Shown one piece after another: positions 34,361 to 43,091 of a stretch of 56,888 nt of DNA. Within the stretch, counting starts at the first letter, position 1. Each line of letters starts with the position of its first letter. This stretch comes from Mesorhizobium sp. dw_380. Lineage in GTDB: Bacteria > Pseudomonadota > Alphaproteobacteria > Rhizobiales > Rhizobiaceae. The translations under genes were made by a program, and so were the position numbers. The DNA is taken from contig NZ_JAFFIW010000037.1 in NCBI RefSeq assembly GCF_018588885.1, positions 1 to 56,888 of the forward strand, given 5' to 3'. The notes under the pieces were generated by a model. The model had not been told where the DNA came from. It saw only the letters and a list, made by a program, of their open reading frames with translations, and did not search any database.

Positions 34361-35161
34361 ATGAACGGTCTGATCTTCGAAGCGCTGAAGCGGACGCTGA
34401 AGGCGAAGGGTGTCACCTATCGCGAGCTTGCCTTGCGCATGGGCGTTTCCGAGCCGACGGTGAAGCGCATCTTCCATGAGAAGAACTGCAAGCTCGACCG
34501 GCTGGTGGAGATCTGTGCTGCCGCCGGCGTCGAACTGGAAAATGTGATCGGCTCGATGAACCGGGGGCCGGGGCCGGTCAACCACATCGCGCCGGAGATC
34601 GAGCGCCGGCTCGCCGGGCGGCCGGCGCTGCTGTTCGTCTTCGTCATGCTGTCGGAGAAATTCACGCCGCAAGGCATCATGCGCTCACAAGGCCTGAGCG
34701 AGGCCTCGATGTTCCTCTATCTGCGCGATCTCGAGGAGCTCGGTCTGGTCGCGCTCGGGCGGGGCCTGACGGTGAAATTGCTGGTCGAAACGCCGATCCA
34801 GTGGAATTTCGAGGGGCCGCTCAAGCCGCTGTTCGAGATGACCAACAAGAATTTCATCGGCTGGGCCATCACCCATATCGAGAAGGAGGCGACCTTCATC
34901 AGCTTCTCCAGGCGCATGCGACCCGAGACAGCGGAGATGGTGCGGCGCGAGGCCGAGGATCTCGCCGACCGCGCCAGGCTGCTCGCCCATCACGACCAGC
35001 ACACCACGCCGGAGGACGGGCTCACCGGCTACAAATGGACATTTGCGTTCGGGGCGACGCCGTTCCCCGCGATCATGCCGATCGGCCCGCACGCGCGCGA
35101 TGCCGGTGCGCGGATGCCCGAGCAGTCCCTTGCAAAAAGGCGTCGCCCGCTCCCAGCGTGA
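34361..35161 (+). CDS. HTH (XRE-type) transcriptional regulator with C-terminal effector region
   Basis: The 266-residue protein has an N-terminal helix-turn-helix (residues about 8-45, TYRELALRMGVSEPTVKRIF) and a long C-terminal region with KFTPQGIMRSQGLSEASMFLYL that may sense a ligand. ATG at 34361 follows AAGAGG; an upstream GTG three codons earlier is less likely. It is divergent from the SMP-30-like gene with an operator between. It converges on the C92 gene with 2 bp to spare. Confidence 0.8.
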   Translation: MNGLIFEALKRTLKAKGVTYRELALRMGVSEPTVKRIFHEKNCKLDRLVEICAAAGVELENVIGSMNRGPGPVNHIAPEIERRLAGRPALLFVFVMLSEKFTPQGIMRSQGLSEASMFLYLRDLEELGLVALGRGLTVKLLVETPIQWNFEGPLKPLFEMTNKNFIGWAITHIEKEATFISFSRRMRPETAEMVRREAEDLADRARLLAHHDQHTTPEDGLTGYKWTFAFGATPFPAIMPIGPHARDAGARMPEQSLAKRRRPLPA

Positions 35162-35163
35162 CG

Positions 35164-35970
35164 CTACTTGGCCGCCTTCGTCCCCGCGTCGGCAGCCCTG
35201 TCGTCCCAGACCATCTGTCGGTAGTCGAAACCATATTCCAGCGTCGGCTTGACGATGCGGAAAAAAGGCGACAGGTCGAAATCCCGCGGCGTGTAAAGCG
35301 AGTGGTGGCGAATGTGCAGGATTTCCTTGCGCATATAGGTCGACTGCGCCGAAGCACGGCCGGGTGCGCGGGTGATCTCGGGCAGGATCGGATAGTGGAT
35401 CTGGCCATAGGCCTGGGCGATCAGCGTCGAGCAGATGGCCCGGGTCGGGTCGCCGGAACCGAACGCCAGCATTCGGCGGCGCCAGCGGACCGGCACCGGT
35501 GGCGTCGGCAGGAAATAGCGCAGCATGTCGAAAATGTTCTTGAGGTCGTACCTCAGGCCGAGCTTGCCGATCATGAACGCGACGACCTTGTCGCGGTCCT
35601 CCGGTGTCAGGCCGCTCGCCCGGCAGATGCGGGTGTTGTAAGTGCGATAGCGCGACAGCGGCACGGCGATGCAGCCTTCGGCGAGCGTGACCTCGATCAG
35701 CCGCCGCCGCTCCGTTCCGTCCTCCGGTTCGGCCAGCGCGTCGCCGACATAGAAGGCCGCATGCGACCAGGTCGACTGGGTGAGGTACTTGATCGCCGCC
35801 GAGATCTTCTGGTTGCCCTCGATCAGCAGAATGTCGCCGGGCTCCAGCGTGCGGCGCAGCGTCTCGGCATCGGACGGGGTGTAGGGCTCATAGCCGGAGG
35901 ATTCTTCCTGCAGCCGGCCGGCAAGCCAGCGGCCAAGTCGATCCAGGAGCATATCGCCGGGCTTGGTCAT
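35164..35970 (-). CDS. YiiX/C92-type permuted papain-like (NlpC/P60-like) protein
   Basis: The 268-residue protein has a STWSHAAFYVG segment near residue 65 (His) and CSTLIAQAYG near 185 (Cys). This is the circularly permuted NlpC/P60 arrangement of the YiiX/YebB family (peptidase C92). GDILLIEG precedes the His motif, as in relatives. These are thought to be hydrolases of peptide or lipid amide bonds; the substrate is unknown. No signal peptide is evident, so it may act in the cytoplasm. The start at 35970 is followed directly by CHAD-gene intergenic DNA. Confidence 0.75.
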   Translation of the reverse strand: MTKPGDMLLDRLGRWLAGRLQEESSGYEPYTPSDAETLRRTLEPGDILLIEGNQKISAAIKYLTQSTWSHAAFYVGDALAEPEDGTERRRLIEVTLAEGCIAVPLSRYRTYNTRICRASGLTPEDRDKVVAFMIGKLGLRYDLKNIFDMLRYFLPTPPVPVRWRRRMLAFGSGDPTRAICSTLIAQAYGQIHYPILPEITRAPGRASAQSTYMRKEILHIRHHSLYTPRDFDLSPFFRIVKPTLEYGFDYRQMVWDDRAADAGTKAAK

Positions 35971-36022
35971 GCCTTATGGCGATTAGCACATGCAGGCGGC
36001 CGGGCGCCAGCCGAACCGTCCG

Positions 36023-36964
36023 TCAGCCGGCCGCCGCGCTCGCGTCCTTCGACGGAGCGCCGGCCAGATCGTCGCGCGCCTTGCGGGCCAGCTTTTTTGT
36101 CGAACGTTTCGGGCTGTCGCCGAACAGGTCGGCGGCTTCGGCAAGACAGGATCTCCTCAGGCTCTTTTCCGAACGCTTCAGGAGCTTGCCGAGCAGCTTC
36201 GTGTCCTCGGCCGGCCCAAGCGGCTCGTCATCCGCCTCGAGCAGCGTGCGCATGACGAACACGTCGTGCAGTTCGCCGAGCCGCTCGCCCAGCGCGTCGA
36301 CCGCCTTGCGCCGCGCCTTGATCGGCGTCGGCCAAAGCCTGCCCAGCAGCGACAGGTGCATGCCATGCGTCTTGGCCGCCTTGCGCAGATCGTGGAAGTC
36401 GTCGGCCTCGCCGCGCGCGCCGGCCTTGTCGAGCGCCTTCCTGGCACGTCGCAAGGTGGCGCGGGCGCCTTCGGCAAGCACGTCGGCCGCCTGTTCCGGC
36501 TGGTCGGGCAAGACAAGGCTTTCGATCCGCTTCATGCCGTCCTCGCAAGCGGCGATCGCCGCGCCGATCGCCGCTTCGAGGCCGGCGCCTTCGTGCAAAT
36601 CGTGCTGGCGGGCGATCAGCCTGTCGCGCGCCGCATCGAGCCCGCCATCGGCGCTCTCCTTCGCAAAACTTGCGGCCAACCGGTCGACGGTCTCGATCAG
36701 CGCCGTCGCCTCACGTGGTCCGGCGATCAGCGCCGCCACGTTGCGATAGCACTGGTTCTCCGTCGCACAAAATGTTTCGTCTCCGGAACGAACCAGCCGC
36801 AATAGGGCACGGGCGCTCTTCAACCGCTTGCGGCATTTGTGCAGTCCCTGTTCCGGCCGGCTGCGCGCCGCATCCAGATGCAGGATTGCCTTGCCGATTT
36901 CCTCGGCAAGGATGCGCCTGACTTCGCCGGTCAGCGGCAGGCGCGGGTCGATGCGATAACTCAT
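36023..36964 (-). CDS. CHAD-domain protein
   Basis: The 313-residue protein consists mainly of a CHAD domain. Helices carry conserved basic residues, for example LHKCRKRLKSARALLRLVR near residue 42, DDFHDLRKAAKTHGMHLSLL near 205 and a basic tail (KRSTKKLARKAR). CHAD domains bind polyphosphate through these basic patches. The gene overlaps the CYTH gene by 4 bp, so the two form a split version of the CYTH-CHAD fusion proteins known elsewhere. Confidence 0.88.
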   Translation of the reverse strand: MSYRIDPRLPLTGEVRRILAEEIGKAILHLDAARSRPEQGLHKCRKRLKSARALLRLVRSGDETFCATENQCYRNVAALIAGPREATALIETVDRLAASFAKESADGGLDAARDRLIARQHDLHEGAGLEAAIGAAIAACEDGMKRIESLVLPDQPEQAADVLAEGARATLRRARKALDKAGARGEADDFHDLRKAAKTHGMHLSLLGRLWPTPIKARRKAVDALGERLGELHDVFVMRTLLEADDEPLGPAEDTKLLGKLLKRSEKSLRRSCLAEAADLFGDSPKRSTKKLARKARDDLAGAPSKDASAAAG

Positions 36965-37434
36965 GCGGCGATCTCCGGAATCCCCCCGAGGGCGAGCGAC
37001 GCGTTGTAGAATTTCTGCTCGCCGGTGACTTCACGGCCGAGCCATTCAGGCAGCATTTCGTCAGGCACGTCTTCCGGCGTCTCGAGTTCGGCCACCACAA
37101 GTCCCGCGAGCGCACCGCCAAAGACATCGACTTCATAGAGATGGCCGCGATGCCTAACATGGTGACGTGTCTTCTCGATGACACGCCCGAGTGCGAAAGC
37201 CAGCATCTCCACGGCGTCCGCCAAGGGGACCGGGTATTCGAATTCGTCACGCTCGCGCGCGCCGATGCCGAATTTGAGCGTCAGCTTGGCGGAAGCGCCA
37301 TCGCTGATGCGGATGCGGACGGTTCGCCCGGGCGCGGCGGCGAGATAGAACTGCAGAATGCGGATATCCGCCTCGACCAGATCCCGCCATGCGGTGCCGG
37401 AAACCAGGAACTTGCGCTCGACTTCCTTGCCCAT
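36961..37434 (-). CDS. CYTH-domain triphosphate tunnel metalloenzyme
   Basis: The 157-residue protein begins with the ExExK signature EVERKF and has the CYTH barrel motifs VRIRISDG, AKLTLKFG, ERDEFEYPV and YEVDVFGG. CYTH enzymes hydrolyse triphosphate substrates such as inorganic tripolyphosphate or thiamine triphosphate with a divalent metal. It is the first gene of a pair with CHAD, overlapping by 4 bp, which points to polyphosphate metabolism. Confidence 0.9.
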   Translation of the reverse strand: MGKEVERKFLVSGTAWRDLVEADIRILQFYLAAAPGRTVRIRISDGASAKLTLKFGIGARERDEFEYPVPLADAVEMLAFALGRVIEKTRHHVRHRGHLYEVDVFGGALAGLVVAELETPEDVPDEMLPEWLGREVTGEQKFYNASLALGGIPEIAA

Positions 37435-37496
37435 GGCCGCGCACTAAAGCGGTTGCGGCAGGCGATGGCAAGACAGAAGCGTACACAGATAATTGA

Positions 37497-37520
37497 CTTT
37501 AATCAATCGATTGATTAAAG
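37497..37520. promoter_or_regulatory. 24-bp perfect palindromic operator of the TetR gene
   Basis: CTTTAATCAATC at 37497-37508 is followed directly by its reverse complement GATTGATTAAAG at 37509-37520. It ends 7 bp before the ATG at 37528. A possible -35 TTGACT overlaps its left edge (37493-37498) and a TAAAGT -10 its right edge, so repressor binding would block transcription. The CecR-type regulator that follows is the obvious binder. Confidence 0.75.
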
Positions 37521-37527
37521 TGTGCTC

Positions 37528-38208
37528 ATGATCAAATTGCCCGACGCCAAGAGTCCTCGCCGCGAGACATCTCCCGCGGAGCTGACGCGCGCCGCGCTTG
37601 TCCGGGCGGCACTGAAACTGTTCGGGCGTCAAGGTTTCGACGGCACCTCGACCCGCGAAATCGCGGCGGAGGCGCAGGCCAATATCGGTTCGATCGCCTA
37701 TCATTTCGGCGGCAAGGACGGTCTTCGCACTGCCGCCGCCGACTATATCGTCGAGACCATCCAGACAATTGCTGGCCAGGCGCTGGGCAACGACCAGGCG
37801 GGAGCGACAAGCGATCCGGAGACCGCGCGCGCGCAGCTCTTCGCGGCGCTGGAGCGGATGGTCGGCTTCATCGTGGCGCAGCCGCAGGCCGGCGAGATCG
37901 TGCAATTCGTGCTGCGCGAGCTGTCGCATCCGACGGCGGCGCTCGACCGCATCTATGACGGCGTGTTCGAGCCGACGCATCGCCGGTTATGCCAGATCTG
38001 GGAGCAGGCGACAGGCGAGCCGGCCGAAAGCGAGCGCACCCGGCTCACCATGTTCACGCTGATCGGTCAGGTCATCTATTTCCGCATCGGCCGCGAAGCG
38101 GTGATGCGCCGCATGGGCTGGCACGACATCGGCGCCGCCGAGGCCGCCAAGATCGCGGCGGTCGCGACGGACAATCTCAGCGCCATACTGGCTGCCAGGA
38201 AGAGATAG
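37528..38208 (+). CDS. TetR-family regulator, CecR-like (DUF1956 C-terminus)
   Basis: The 226-residue protein has an N-terminal TetR HTH (residues about 18-62, DGTSTREIAAEAQANIGSIAYHF) and a C-terminal DUF1956-type domain of the kind in E. coli CecR (YbiH), which controls the ybhGFSR exporter. Here too it heads a membrane-fusion/ABC operon, so it should repress it in response to a drug. The ATG at 37528 is near the operator; the ribosome site is weak and the transcript may be almost leaderless. Confidence 0.88.
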   Translation: MIKLPDAKSPRRETSPAELTRAALVRAALKLFGRQGFDGTSTREIAAEAQANIGSIAYHFGGKDGLRTAAADYIVETIQTIAGQALGNDQAGATSDPETARAQLFAALERMVGFIVAQPQAGEIVQFVLRELSHPTAALDRIYDGVFEPTHRRLCQIWEQATGEPAESERTRLTMFTLIGQVIYFRIGREAVMRRMGWHDIGAAEAAKIAAVATDNLSAILAARKR

Positions 38209-38227
38209 GGATGAAGGGGCAAAGACC

Positions 38228-39181
38228 ATGAGTTTTCTGTGTTCGCTGCCGCTCGCCGCACAGCTTTTTGGCGCCTGCGCGCCGGCGCCCCCGCTCGCCG
38301 TCGGCTATGTCGAAGGCGACTATGTGCTGCTGGCGCCGATCGAGGTGGCACAGGTCGAGACCGTCGCCGTGAAGCGCGGCGACCGCGTCATGCCGGGCAC
38401 CACGGTGGTGACGCTGGAAAGCGCCGACGCCAAGATCGCGGTGGCGCAGGCCGAGGCGAGCCTCGCCCAGGCACAGGCGCAGCTCGCCGATCTGCAGGTC
38501 GGCAAGCGGCCGGAAGAAATCGCCGCACTCAAGGCCCAGGTCGACATGGCCAAGGCGCAGGCCGACGACGCCAAGCGCAAATACGACCGCGCCGCCGACC
38601 TGTTCAAGCGCGGCACCGGCACGCAGGCCGATTACGACACCGCCTCGGCCACGTTGGAGACCGCCAATGCGCAGGTCGGCCAGGCGCAGGCCAATCTTGC
38701 CGCCGGCGGCTTGCCGGCGCGCGCCGATACGATCAAGGCCGCCGAGAATCAGGTCAAGCAGGCGCGGGCCGCGCTGGACCAGGCACAATGGCGGCTGTCC
38801 AAGCGCATACTGGCCGCGCCGTCGCCGGGCCGCGTCAACGACGTCATCCGCAATCCCGGTGATACCGCCGGGCCGACCGCGCCGGTCATTTCGGTGCTGC
38901 CAGACGGTGCGGTGAAGCTCAGCGTCTATGTACCGGAAGCCGCCTTTTCCTCGATCAAGGTCGGCAGCCTTCTCAGCGTCCGTTGCGACGGCTGCGGCCC
39001 GGACGTGAAGGCGCGCGTCAGCTATGTCTCGCCCGATCCCGAATTCACCCCGCCGGTGATCTACTCGCTCGAGAACCGGCAGAAGCTGGTCTATCTGGTC
39101 GAGGCGCGGCCGGAGGGCGATGCGGGGCCGCTGCAGCCCGGCCAGATCGTCGACGTCGATCTTGTGGGAACAGCAAAATGA
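38228..39181 (+). CDS. HlyD-type membrane fusion subunit of an ABC exporter
   Basis: The 317-residue protein begins with a hydrophobic N-terminus (residues 1-22). It then shows a biotinyl-lipoyl-like strand pair (EGDYVLLAPIEVAQVETVAV near 30), a long helical hairpin rich in Ala/Gln, for example AQAEASLAQAQAQLADLQ, and a closing beta domain (DGAVKLSVYVPEAAFSSI). This is the YbhG-type periplasmic adaptor. It starts 19 bp after the TetR stop and overlaps the ATPase gene by 4 bp. Confidence 0.88.
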   Translation: MSFLCSLPLAAQLFGACAPAPPLAVGYVEGDYVLLAPIEVAQVETVAVKRGDRVMPGTTVVTLESADAKIAVAQAEASLAQAQAQLADLQVGKRPEEIAALKAQVDMAKAQADDAKRKYDRAADLFKRGTGTQADYDTASATLETANAQVGQAQANLAAGGLPARADTIKAAENQVKQARAALDQAQWRLSKRILAAPSPGRVNDVIRNPGDTAGPTAPVISVLPDGAVKLSVYVPEAAFSSIKVGSLLSVRCDGCGPDVKARVSYVSPDPEFTPPVIYSLENRQKLVYLVEARPEGDAGPLQPGQIVDVDLVGTAK

Positions 39182-40098
39182 ACGTCATCGACGTTCACGG
39201 CCTGGTCAAGCGGTTCGGTGACAAGACCGTCGTCGATCATGTGACGATGTCGGTCGCCGAAGGCGAGATCGTCGGCTTCCTCGGTCCCAACGGCTCGGGC
39301 AAGACCACCACCATTCGCATCATGTGCGGCCTGCTGACGCCGGACGAAGGCGAAGGCACGGTGCTGGGTTTCAACATCCGCACCGACAGTCTCAGGATCA
39401 AGCGCGAAGTCGGCTACATGACGCAGAAATTCTCGTTCTATGAGGATCTGACGATCGGCGAAAACCTCGAATTCGTGGCGCGGCTCTACCGGCTGAGGCC
39501 GGTCGAGGACTATGTCGCTAGGACGCTCGATGAACTCGGCCTGACGTCGCGCCGCAACCAGCTGGCCGGTACCTTGTCCGGCGGCTGGAAGCAGCGGCTG
39601 GCGCTGGCCGCCTGCATCATGCACCAGCCGAAACTGCTGCTGCTCGACGAGCCGACGGCCGGCGTCGACCCGAAGGCGCGGCGCGAGTTCTGGGACGAGA
39701 TCCACCGCCTCGCCAGCGGCGGGCTGACCGTGCTGGTCTCCACCCACTATATGGACGAAGCCGAGCGCTGCCATCGCATCAGCTACATCTCCTACGGCAA
39801 GATGCTGGCCACCGGCACTGTCGACGAAGTGGTCAGGAATGCCGGTCTGACCACGTTCGTGCTGCAGGGCCCTCGGCTCGACACCGTGGCCGAGGCGCTT
39901 CAGGGCCGCCCCGGCGTCGACCAGGTGGCGCCGTTCGGCGCGACGCTGCATGTCGTCGGTTCTGACAAGAAGAAGCTTGAGGCGGCGCTCGCCGATGTCG
40001 AGAAGGAGCACAAGGGCGTGACGGTGGCGCCGGGCGAAACCAGCCTCGAGGACGTGTTCATCCAGTTCATGGCGGGGTCGAAGGACAATATGGCATGA
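39178..40098 (+). CDS. ABC exporter ATP-binding protein (YbhF-like)
   Basis: The 306-residue ATPase has Walker A LGPNGSGKTTT near residue 39, the signature LSGGWKQRLALAA near 138, Walker B LLLLDEPTAGVDP near 158 and STHYMDEAERC near 192. E. coli YbhF carries two ATPase domains; this protein carries one, so it must dimerise. It overlaps both neighbours by 4 bp and is translationally coupled. Confidence 0.92.
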   Translation: MNVIDVHGLVKRFGDKTVVDHVTMSVAEGEIVGFLGPNGSGKTTTIRIMCGLLTPDEGEGTVLGFNIRTDSLRIKREVGYMTQKFSFYEDLTIGENLEFVARLYRLRPVEDYVARTLDELGLTSRRNQLAGTLSGGWKQRLALAACIMHQPKLLLLDEPTAGVDPKARREFWDEIHRLASGGLTVLVSTHYMDEAERCHRISYISYGKMLATGTVDEVVRNAGLTTFVLQGPRLDTVAEALQGRPGVDQVAPFGATLHVVGSDKKKLEAALADVEKEHKGVTVAPGETSLEDVFIQFMAGSKDNMA

Positions 40099-41231
40099 AC
40101 AACGTCTTTTCCTTCGCCCGGCTCGGCGCGCTGCTGACCAAGGAATTCATCCAGATGCGGCGCGACCGCATCACCTTCGCCATGATGCTCGGCGTGCCGC
40201 TGATTCAGCTGGTGCTGTTCGGCTATGCCATCAACAACGACCCGAAAAGCCTGCCGGCGGCCCTGGTGGCGACCAGCAGCGATCCCTACACGCGCGCCAT
40301 GGTCTCGGCGCTGCAGACCACCGGCTACTACCGCTTCGACCATGTCGCGCAAAGCGCAGCGGAAGGAGAGTTCCTGATGGCGCGCGGCGACGTCGCCTTC
40401 GTCGTCACCATTCCCGCCGATTTCGCCCGCCGGATCGAGCGCGGCGACAAGCCGCAGATCCTTATCGAGGCCGACGCCACCGATCCGGCGGTGGCCAGCG
40501 GCGCCATCTCGACGCTCGGCACCGTCGCCAGCCAGGCGCTGCTGAGAGCGCAAGGCATGCAGGCGGCTGCGGCCGAGGCCGCCAGGGGCCAGCTCGATGT
40601 GGTGGTGCACCGGCGCTACAACCCGGAAGGCATCTCGCAATACAACATCGTGCCAGGCCTGCTCGGCGTCATCCTGCAGATGACCATGGTGATGATGACC
40701 TCGATCGCGCTGACGCGCGAGACCGAGCGCGGCACGATGGAAAACCTGCTCGCCATGCCGTCGAGCCCGCTCGAGATCATGATGGGCAAGGTGCTGCCCT
40801 ATCTGGCGGTCGGCGCCGTGCAGGTGGTGGTGGTGCTGGCGGCGTCGAAGCTGCTGTTCGCCATCCCCTTCACCGGATCGATGTCGCTGCTTTTGTCGGC
40901 GGTGCTGGTGTTCGTGCTGTCGCTGGTGCTGCTCGGCTATACGATCTCGACCATCGCCCGCACGCAGATGCAGGCCCTGCAACTGACCTTCTTCTTCTTC
41001 CTGCCCTCGATCATGCTGTCCGGCTTCATGTTCCCCTATCGCGGCATGCCGGACTGGGCGCAGATCTTCGGCGAGATCTTCCCGCTGACGCATTTCCTGC
41101 GCATCACCCGCGCGGTGATGCTGAAGGGCGCGCAACTGCCGGCGGTGGCAACCGAGATCGGCTGGCTGGTGCTCTTTGTCGTGCTGTTCGCCGGCGTGGC
41201 GCTGGTGCGATTCAGGCGCACGCTGGATTAG
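40095..41231 (+). CDS. ABC-2 type exporter permease (YbhR/S-like)
   Basis: The 378-residue membrane protein has one N-terminal helix (near residues 25-45), a large periplasmic loop to about 170, and five C-terminal helices with RETERGTMENLLAMPSSPLE and the FMFPYRGMPDWAQ segment. That layout matches the YbhR/YbhS family. Only one permease gene follows the ATPase here, against two in E. coli, so a homodimer is implied. The efflux substrate is unknown. Confidence 0.9.
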   Translation: MNNVFSFARLGALLTKEFIQMRRDRITFAMMLGVPLIQLVLFGYAINNDPKSLPAALVATSSDPYTRAMVSALQTTGYYRFDHVAQSAAEGEFLMARGDVAFVVTIPADFARRIERGDKPQILIEADATDPAVASGAISTLGTVASQALLRAQGMQAAAAEAARGQLDVVVHRRYNPEGISQYNIVPGLLGVILQMTMVMMTSIALTRETERGTMENLLAMPSSPLEIMMGKVLPYLAVGAVQVVVVLAASKLLFAIPFTGSMSLLLSAVLVFVLSLVLLGYTISTIARTQMQALQLTFFFFLPSIMLSGFMFPYRGMPDWAQIFGEIFPLTHFLRITRAVMLKGAQLPAVATEIGWLVLFVVLFAGVALVRFRRTLD

Positions 41232-41270
41232 GGTGCCGTGACGTCAGGAAATTTTGAATGTCGGCGGGAC

Positions 41271-41432
41271 AGCACCCCCCTCTGGCCTGCCCGCCATCTC
41301 CCCCGCAAGGAGGGAGATCGGCAGCTTTGGCGCGCCGCTCCTCCGGTGACGTTGGATATTGGCGAAAGCCGGGGTGAGACCTGATCTCCCCCCTTGTGGG
41401 GGAGATGTCCGGCAGGACAGAGGGGGGTGCTC
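41271..41432. repeat. Composite CTCCCCC repeat after the exporter operon
   Basis: Two head-to-head units, ACCCCCCTCTGGCC...CTCCCC and CTCCCC-CCTTGT-GGGGGAG...AGGGGGGT, enclose CCAATATCCAACGTCACC. It is the second copy of the family at 6474-6626. It separates the exporter permease from the convergent dehydratase gene. Confidence 0.7.
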
Positions 41433-41466
41433 AAGCGCGACGCTTCCCGCTTGGAGCGCAGCACTC

Positions 41467-42444
41467 CTAAGCCGAAGCCATGATCTCAGCATAGGTGCCG
41501 AAATCGACATTGCCGCCGGACAGCACCACGGCGACGCATTTGCCCGACAGCTCGATCTCGCCTGACGACAGCGCCGCCAGCGCGACGCAGCCGCCGGGTT
41601 CGACCACCAGCTTGAGGTGGGCCATGGCGTCGCGCATCGCCTGTGCGGTCGCCCTGTCGGAGACGGCAATGGCCCCAGTGAGATTCCGGCGGTTGATCTC
41701 GAAGGTGATGACGCCGGGCTCTGCGGTCAGGATCGCGTCGCAGATCGAACTGTAGCCCGGTTCGTTCGAAACCCGGGCGCCAGCGGCCAGCGAGCGGCGC
41801 GTGTCGTCGAAATGCTCGGGCTCCACTGCCCAGACCGCCGTGCCGGGCGAGGCATCCTTGACCGCGACGGAGATGCCGCTGGTCAGGCCGCCGCCGCCGC
41901 AGGGGACAACGACCGCGTCCAGGCTGACGCCGAGCGCCCTGGCCTGTCTCATCAGTTCAAGGCCGATCGTGCCTTGCCCGGCAATGATGGCCGGATCGTC
42001 GAAGGGCGGCACCAGCACCATGCCCTTCTCGATGTAGGGGCGGACCACGGTCATGCGGTCGTCGCGAAAGCGGTCGAACGGCACCACCTCGGCGCCCATC
42101 TTGCGGACGTTGCCGACCTTCATCGCTGGCGCGTCCGCCGGCATGGCGATGACCGCCTTGACGCCGAACATGGCCGCCGAAGCGGCGACCCCTTGCGCAT
42201 GATTACCCGAGGAGAAAGCGACGACGCCCCGGCTGCGTTCCGCCTCGCCCAGCGACGACAGCTTGTTGTAGGCGCCGCGGAACTTGAACGAGCCGGTGCG
42301 CTGCAGCGTCTCCGGCTTGAACAGGACGCGGCCGCCGAAGCGCTCGTTCAGCTCCTGTGATTCGATCAAGGGCGTTTCGACGATCAGGCCGGAAAGCCGC
42401 GCTGCCGCGGCATGGATGTCGGCGATGCCGGGAGGGGTGGTCAT
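41467..42444 (-). CDS. Threonine/serine dehydratase-like PLP enzyme
   Basis: The 325-residue fold-type II PLP enzyme has the cofactor lysine in TGSFKFRGA near residue 54, FSSGNHAQG near 80, and the phosphate-binding PCGGGGLTSG near 178. The C-terminal serine of LSGGNVDF is also conserved. It most resembles catabolic threonine dehydratase and related serine or 3-hydroxyaspartate enzymes; it has no ACT regulatory domain. The start at 42444 is chosen behind AGGATCC; a frame of ten more residues lacks support. Confidence 0.85.
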   Translation of the reverse strand: MTTPPGIADIHAAAARLSGLIVETPLIESQELNERFGGRVLFKPETLQRTGSFKFRGAYNKLSSLGEAERSRGVVAFSSGNHAQGVAASAAMFGVKAVIAMPADAPAMKVGNVRKMGAEVVPFDRFRDDRMTVVRPYIEKGMVLVPPFDDPAIIAGQGTIGLELMRQARALGVSLDAVVVPCGGGGLTSGISVAVKDASPGTAVWAVEPEHFDDTRRSLAAGARVSNEPGYSSICDAILTAEPGVITFEINRRNLTGAIAVSDRATAQAMRDAMAHLKLVVEPGGCVALAALSSGEIELSGKCVAVVLSGGNVDFGTYAEIMASA

Positions 42445-42591
42445 GGCGGATCCTGTGGAGATGTGGCGAACCATGGTGCACGCAAAGAGCCGGACGAAGC
42501 CAACGAAAAGATGTGACCGTTACAAAGTTGGCGGACGGCGCCAACGCCACGGCTGCACGCCCCCCTCTGTCCCGCCGACATCTCGCCAGTT

Positions 42592-42915
42592 TCACCCAAG
42601 CAACGTCCGCTGCCTCTTGGTCCCGCCAAGCTTGCGCCAATTGTTGAAGCGATGCGTTGCGGCGGCAAAGGAGATCTTCATCTGCTGGGAGACCGAATAG
42701 CGCGACTTGCCTTCGTCGAACATGCGGTAGCAGCATTCGACGCCCTCCTCGGTCAGCTTGCCGTCCTGCGCCTTGTTGTGCGGATTGGCGGGGTCGAACT
42801 TTTCGACCTGCTGCTCGACCAGGCCCTTCAGGCGCTGCAGGTCGGCCTCGATGCTGGCGATGAGATCGAGAACGGGCTTTGGGTCGAAATGCTGTGCGGG
42901 ATGCTTTGTCGTCAT
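42592..42915 (-). CDS. Small conserved protein with an HTH-like C-terminus
   Basis: The 107-residue protein has an N-terminal amphipathic, probably coiled-coil segment (residues 15-35, DLIASIEADLQRLKGLVEQQ) and a C-terminal CYRMFDEGKSRYSVSQQM...HRFNNWRKLGG that looks like a helix-turn-helix. I recognise no named family and no function. The gene is alone between the dehydratase and mbfA, on the opposite strand to mbfA. The start at 42915 (MTTKHPAQ) is preferred over an upstream frame to 42987. Confidence 0.55.
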   Translation of the reverse strand: MTTKHPAQHFDPKPVLDLIASIEADLQRLKGLVEQQVEKFDPANPHNKAQDGKLTEEGVECCYRMFDEGKSRYSVSQQMKISFAAATHRFNNWRKLGGTKRQRTLLG

Positions 42916-43051
42916 GCGCTTGATCCTCGTTCTTGTCCTGGGCTCAGGCATATAGGTGAATCTTTGCCAATAATGAAGAGCCGGCAACTTTCGCAGGCTT
43001 CAACATTTCTTGACCTGCGGGCAAGCGCGCGATTGACCCGGGGCACTTCAA

Positions 43052-43082
43052 ACCCTAGTTTAGAACAATTCTAAACTAGGGT
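43052..43082. promoter_or_regulatory. Iron control element (Irr-type ICE) upstream of mbfA
   Basis: ACCCTAGTTTAGAA (43052-43065) and TTCTAAACTAGGGT (43069-43082) are perfect 14-bp inverted arms around CAA. The core TTTAGAA-N3-TTCTAAA is the iron control element recognised by Irr in rhizobia. A TTGACC at 43033 and a TAGTTT at 43056, 17 bp apart, suggest that the -10 lies inside the element. The AGGG ribosome site is also in its right arm. Confidence 0.8.
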
Positions 43083-43091
43083 GATTTCCTC

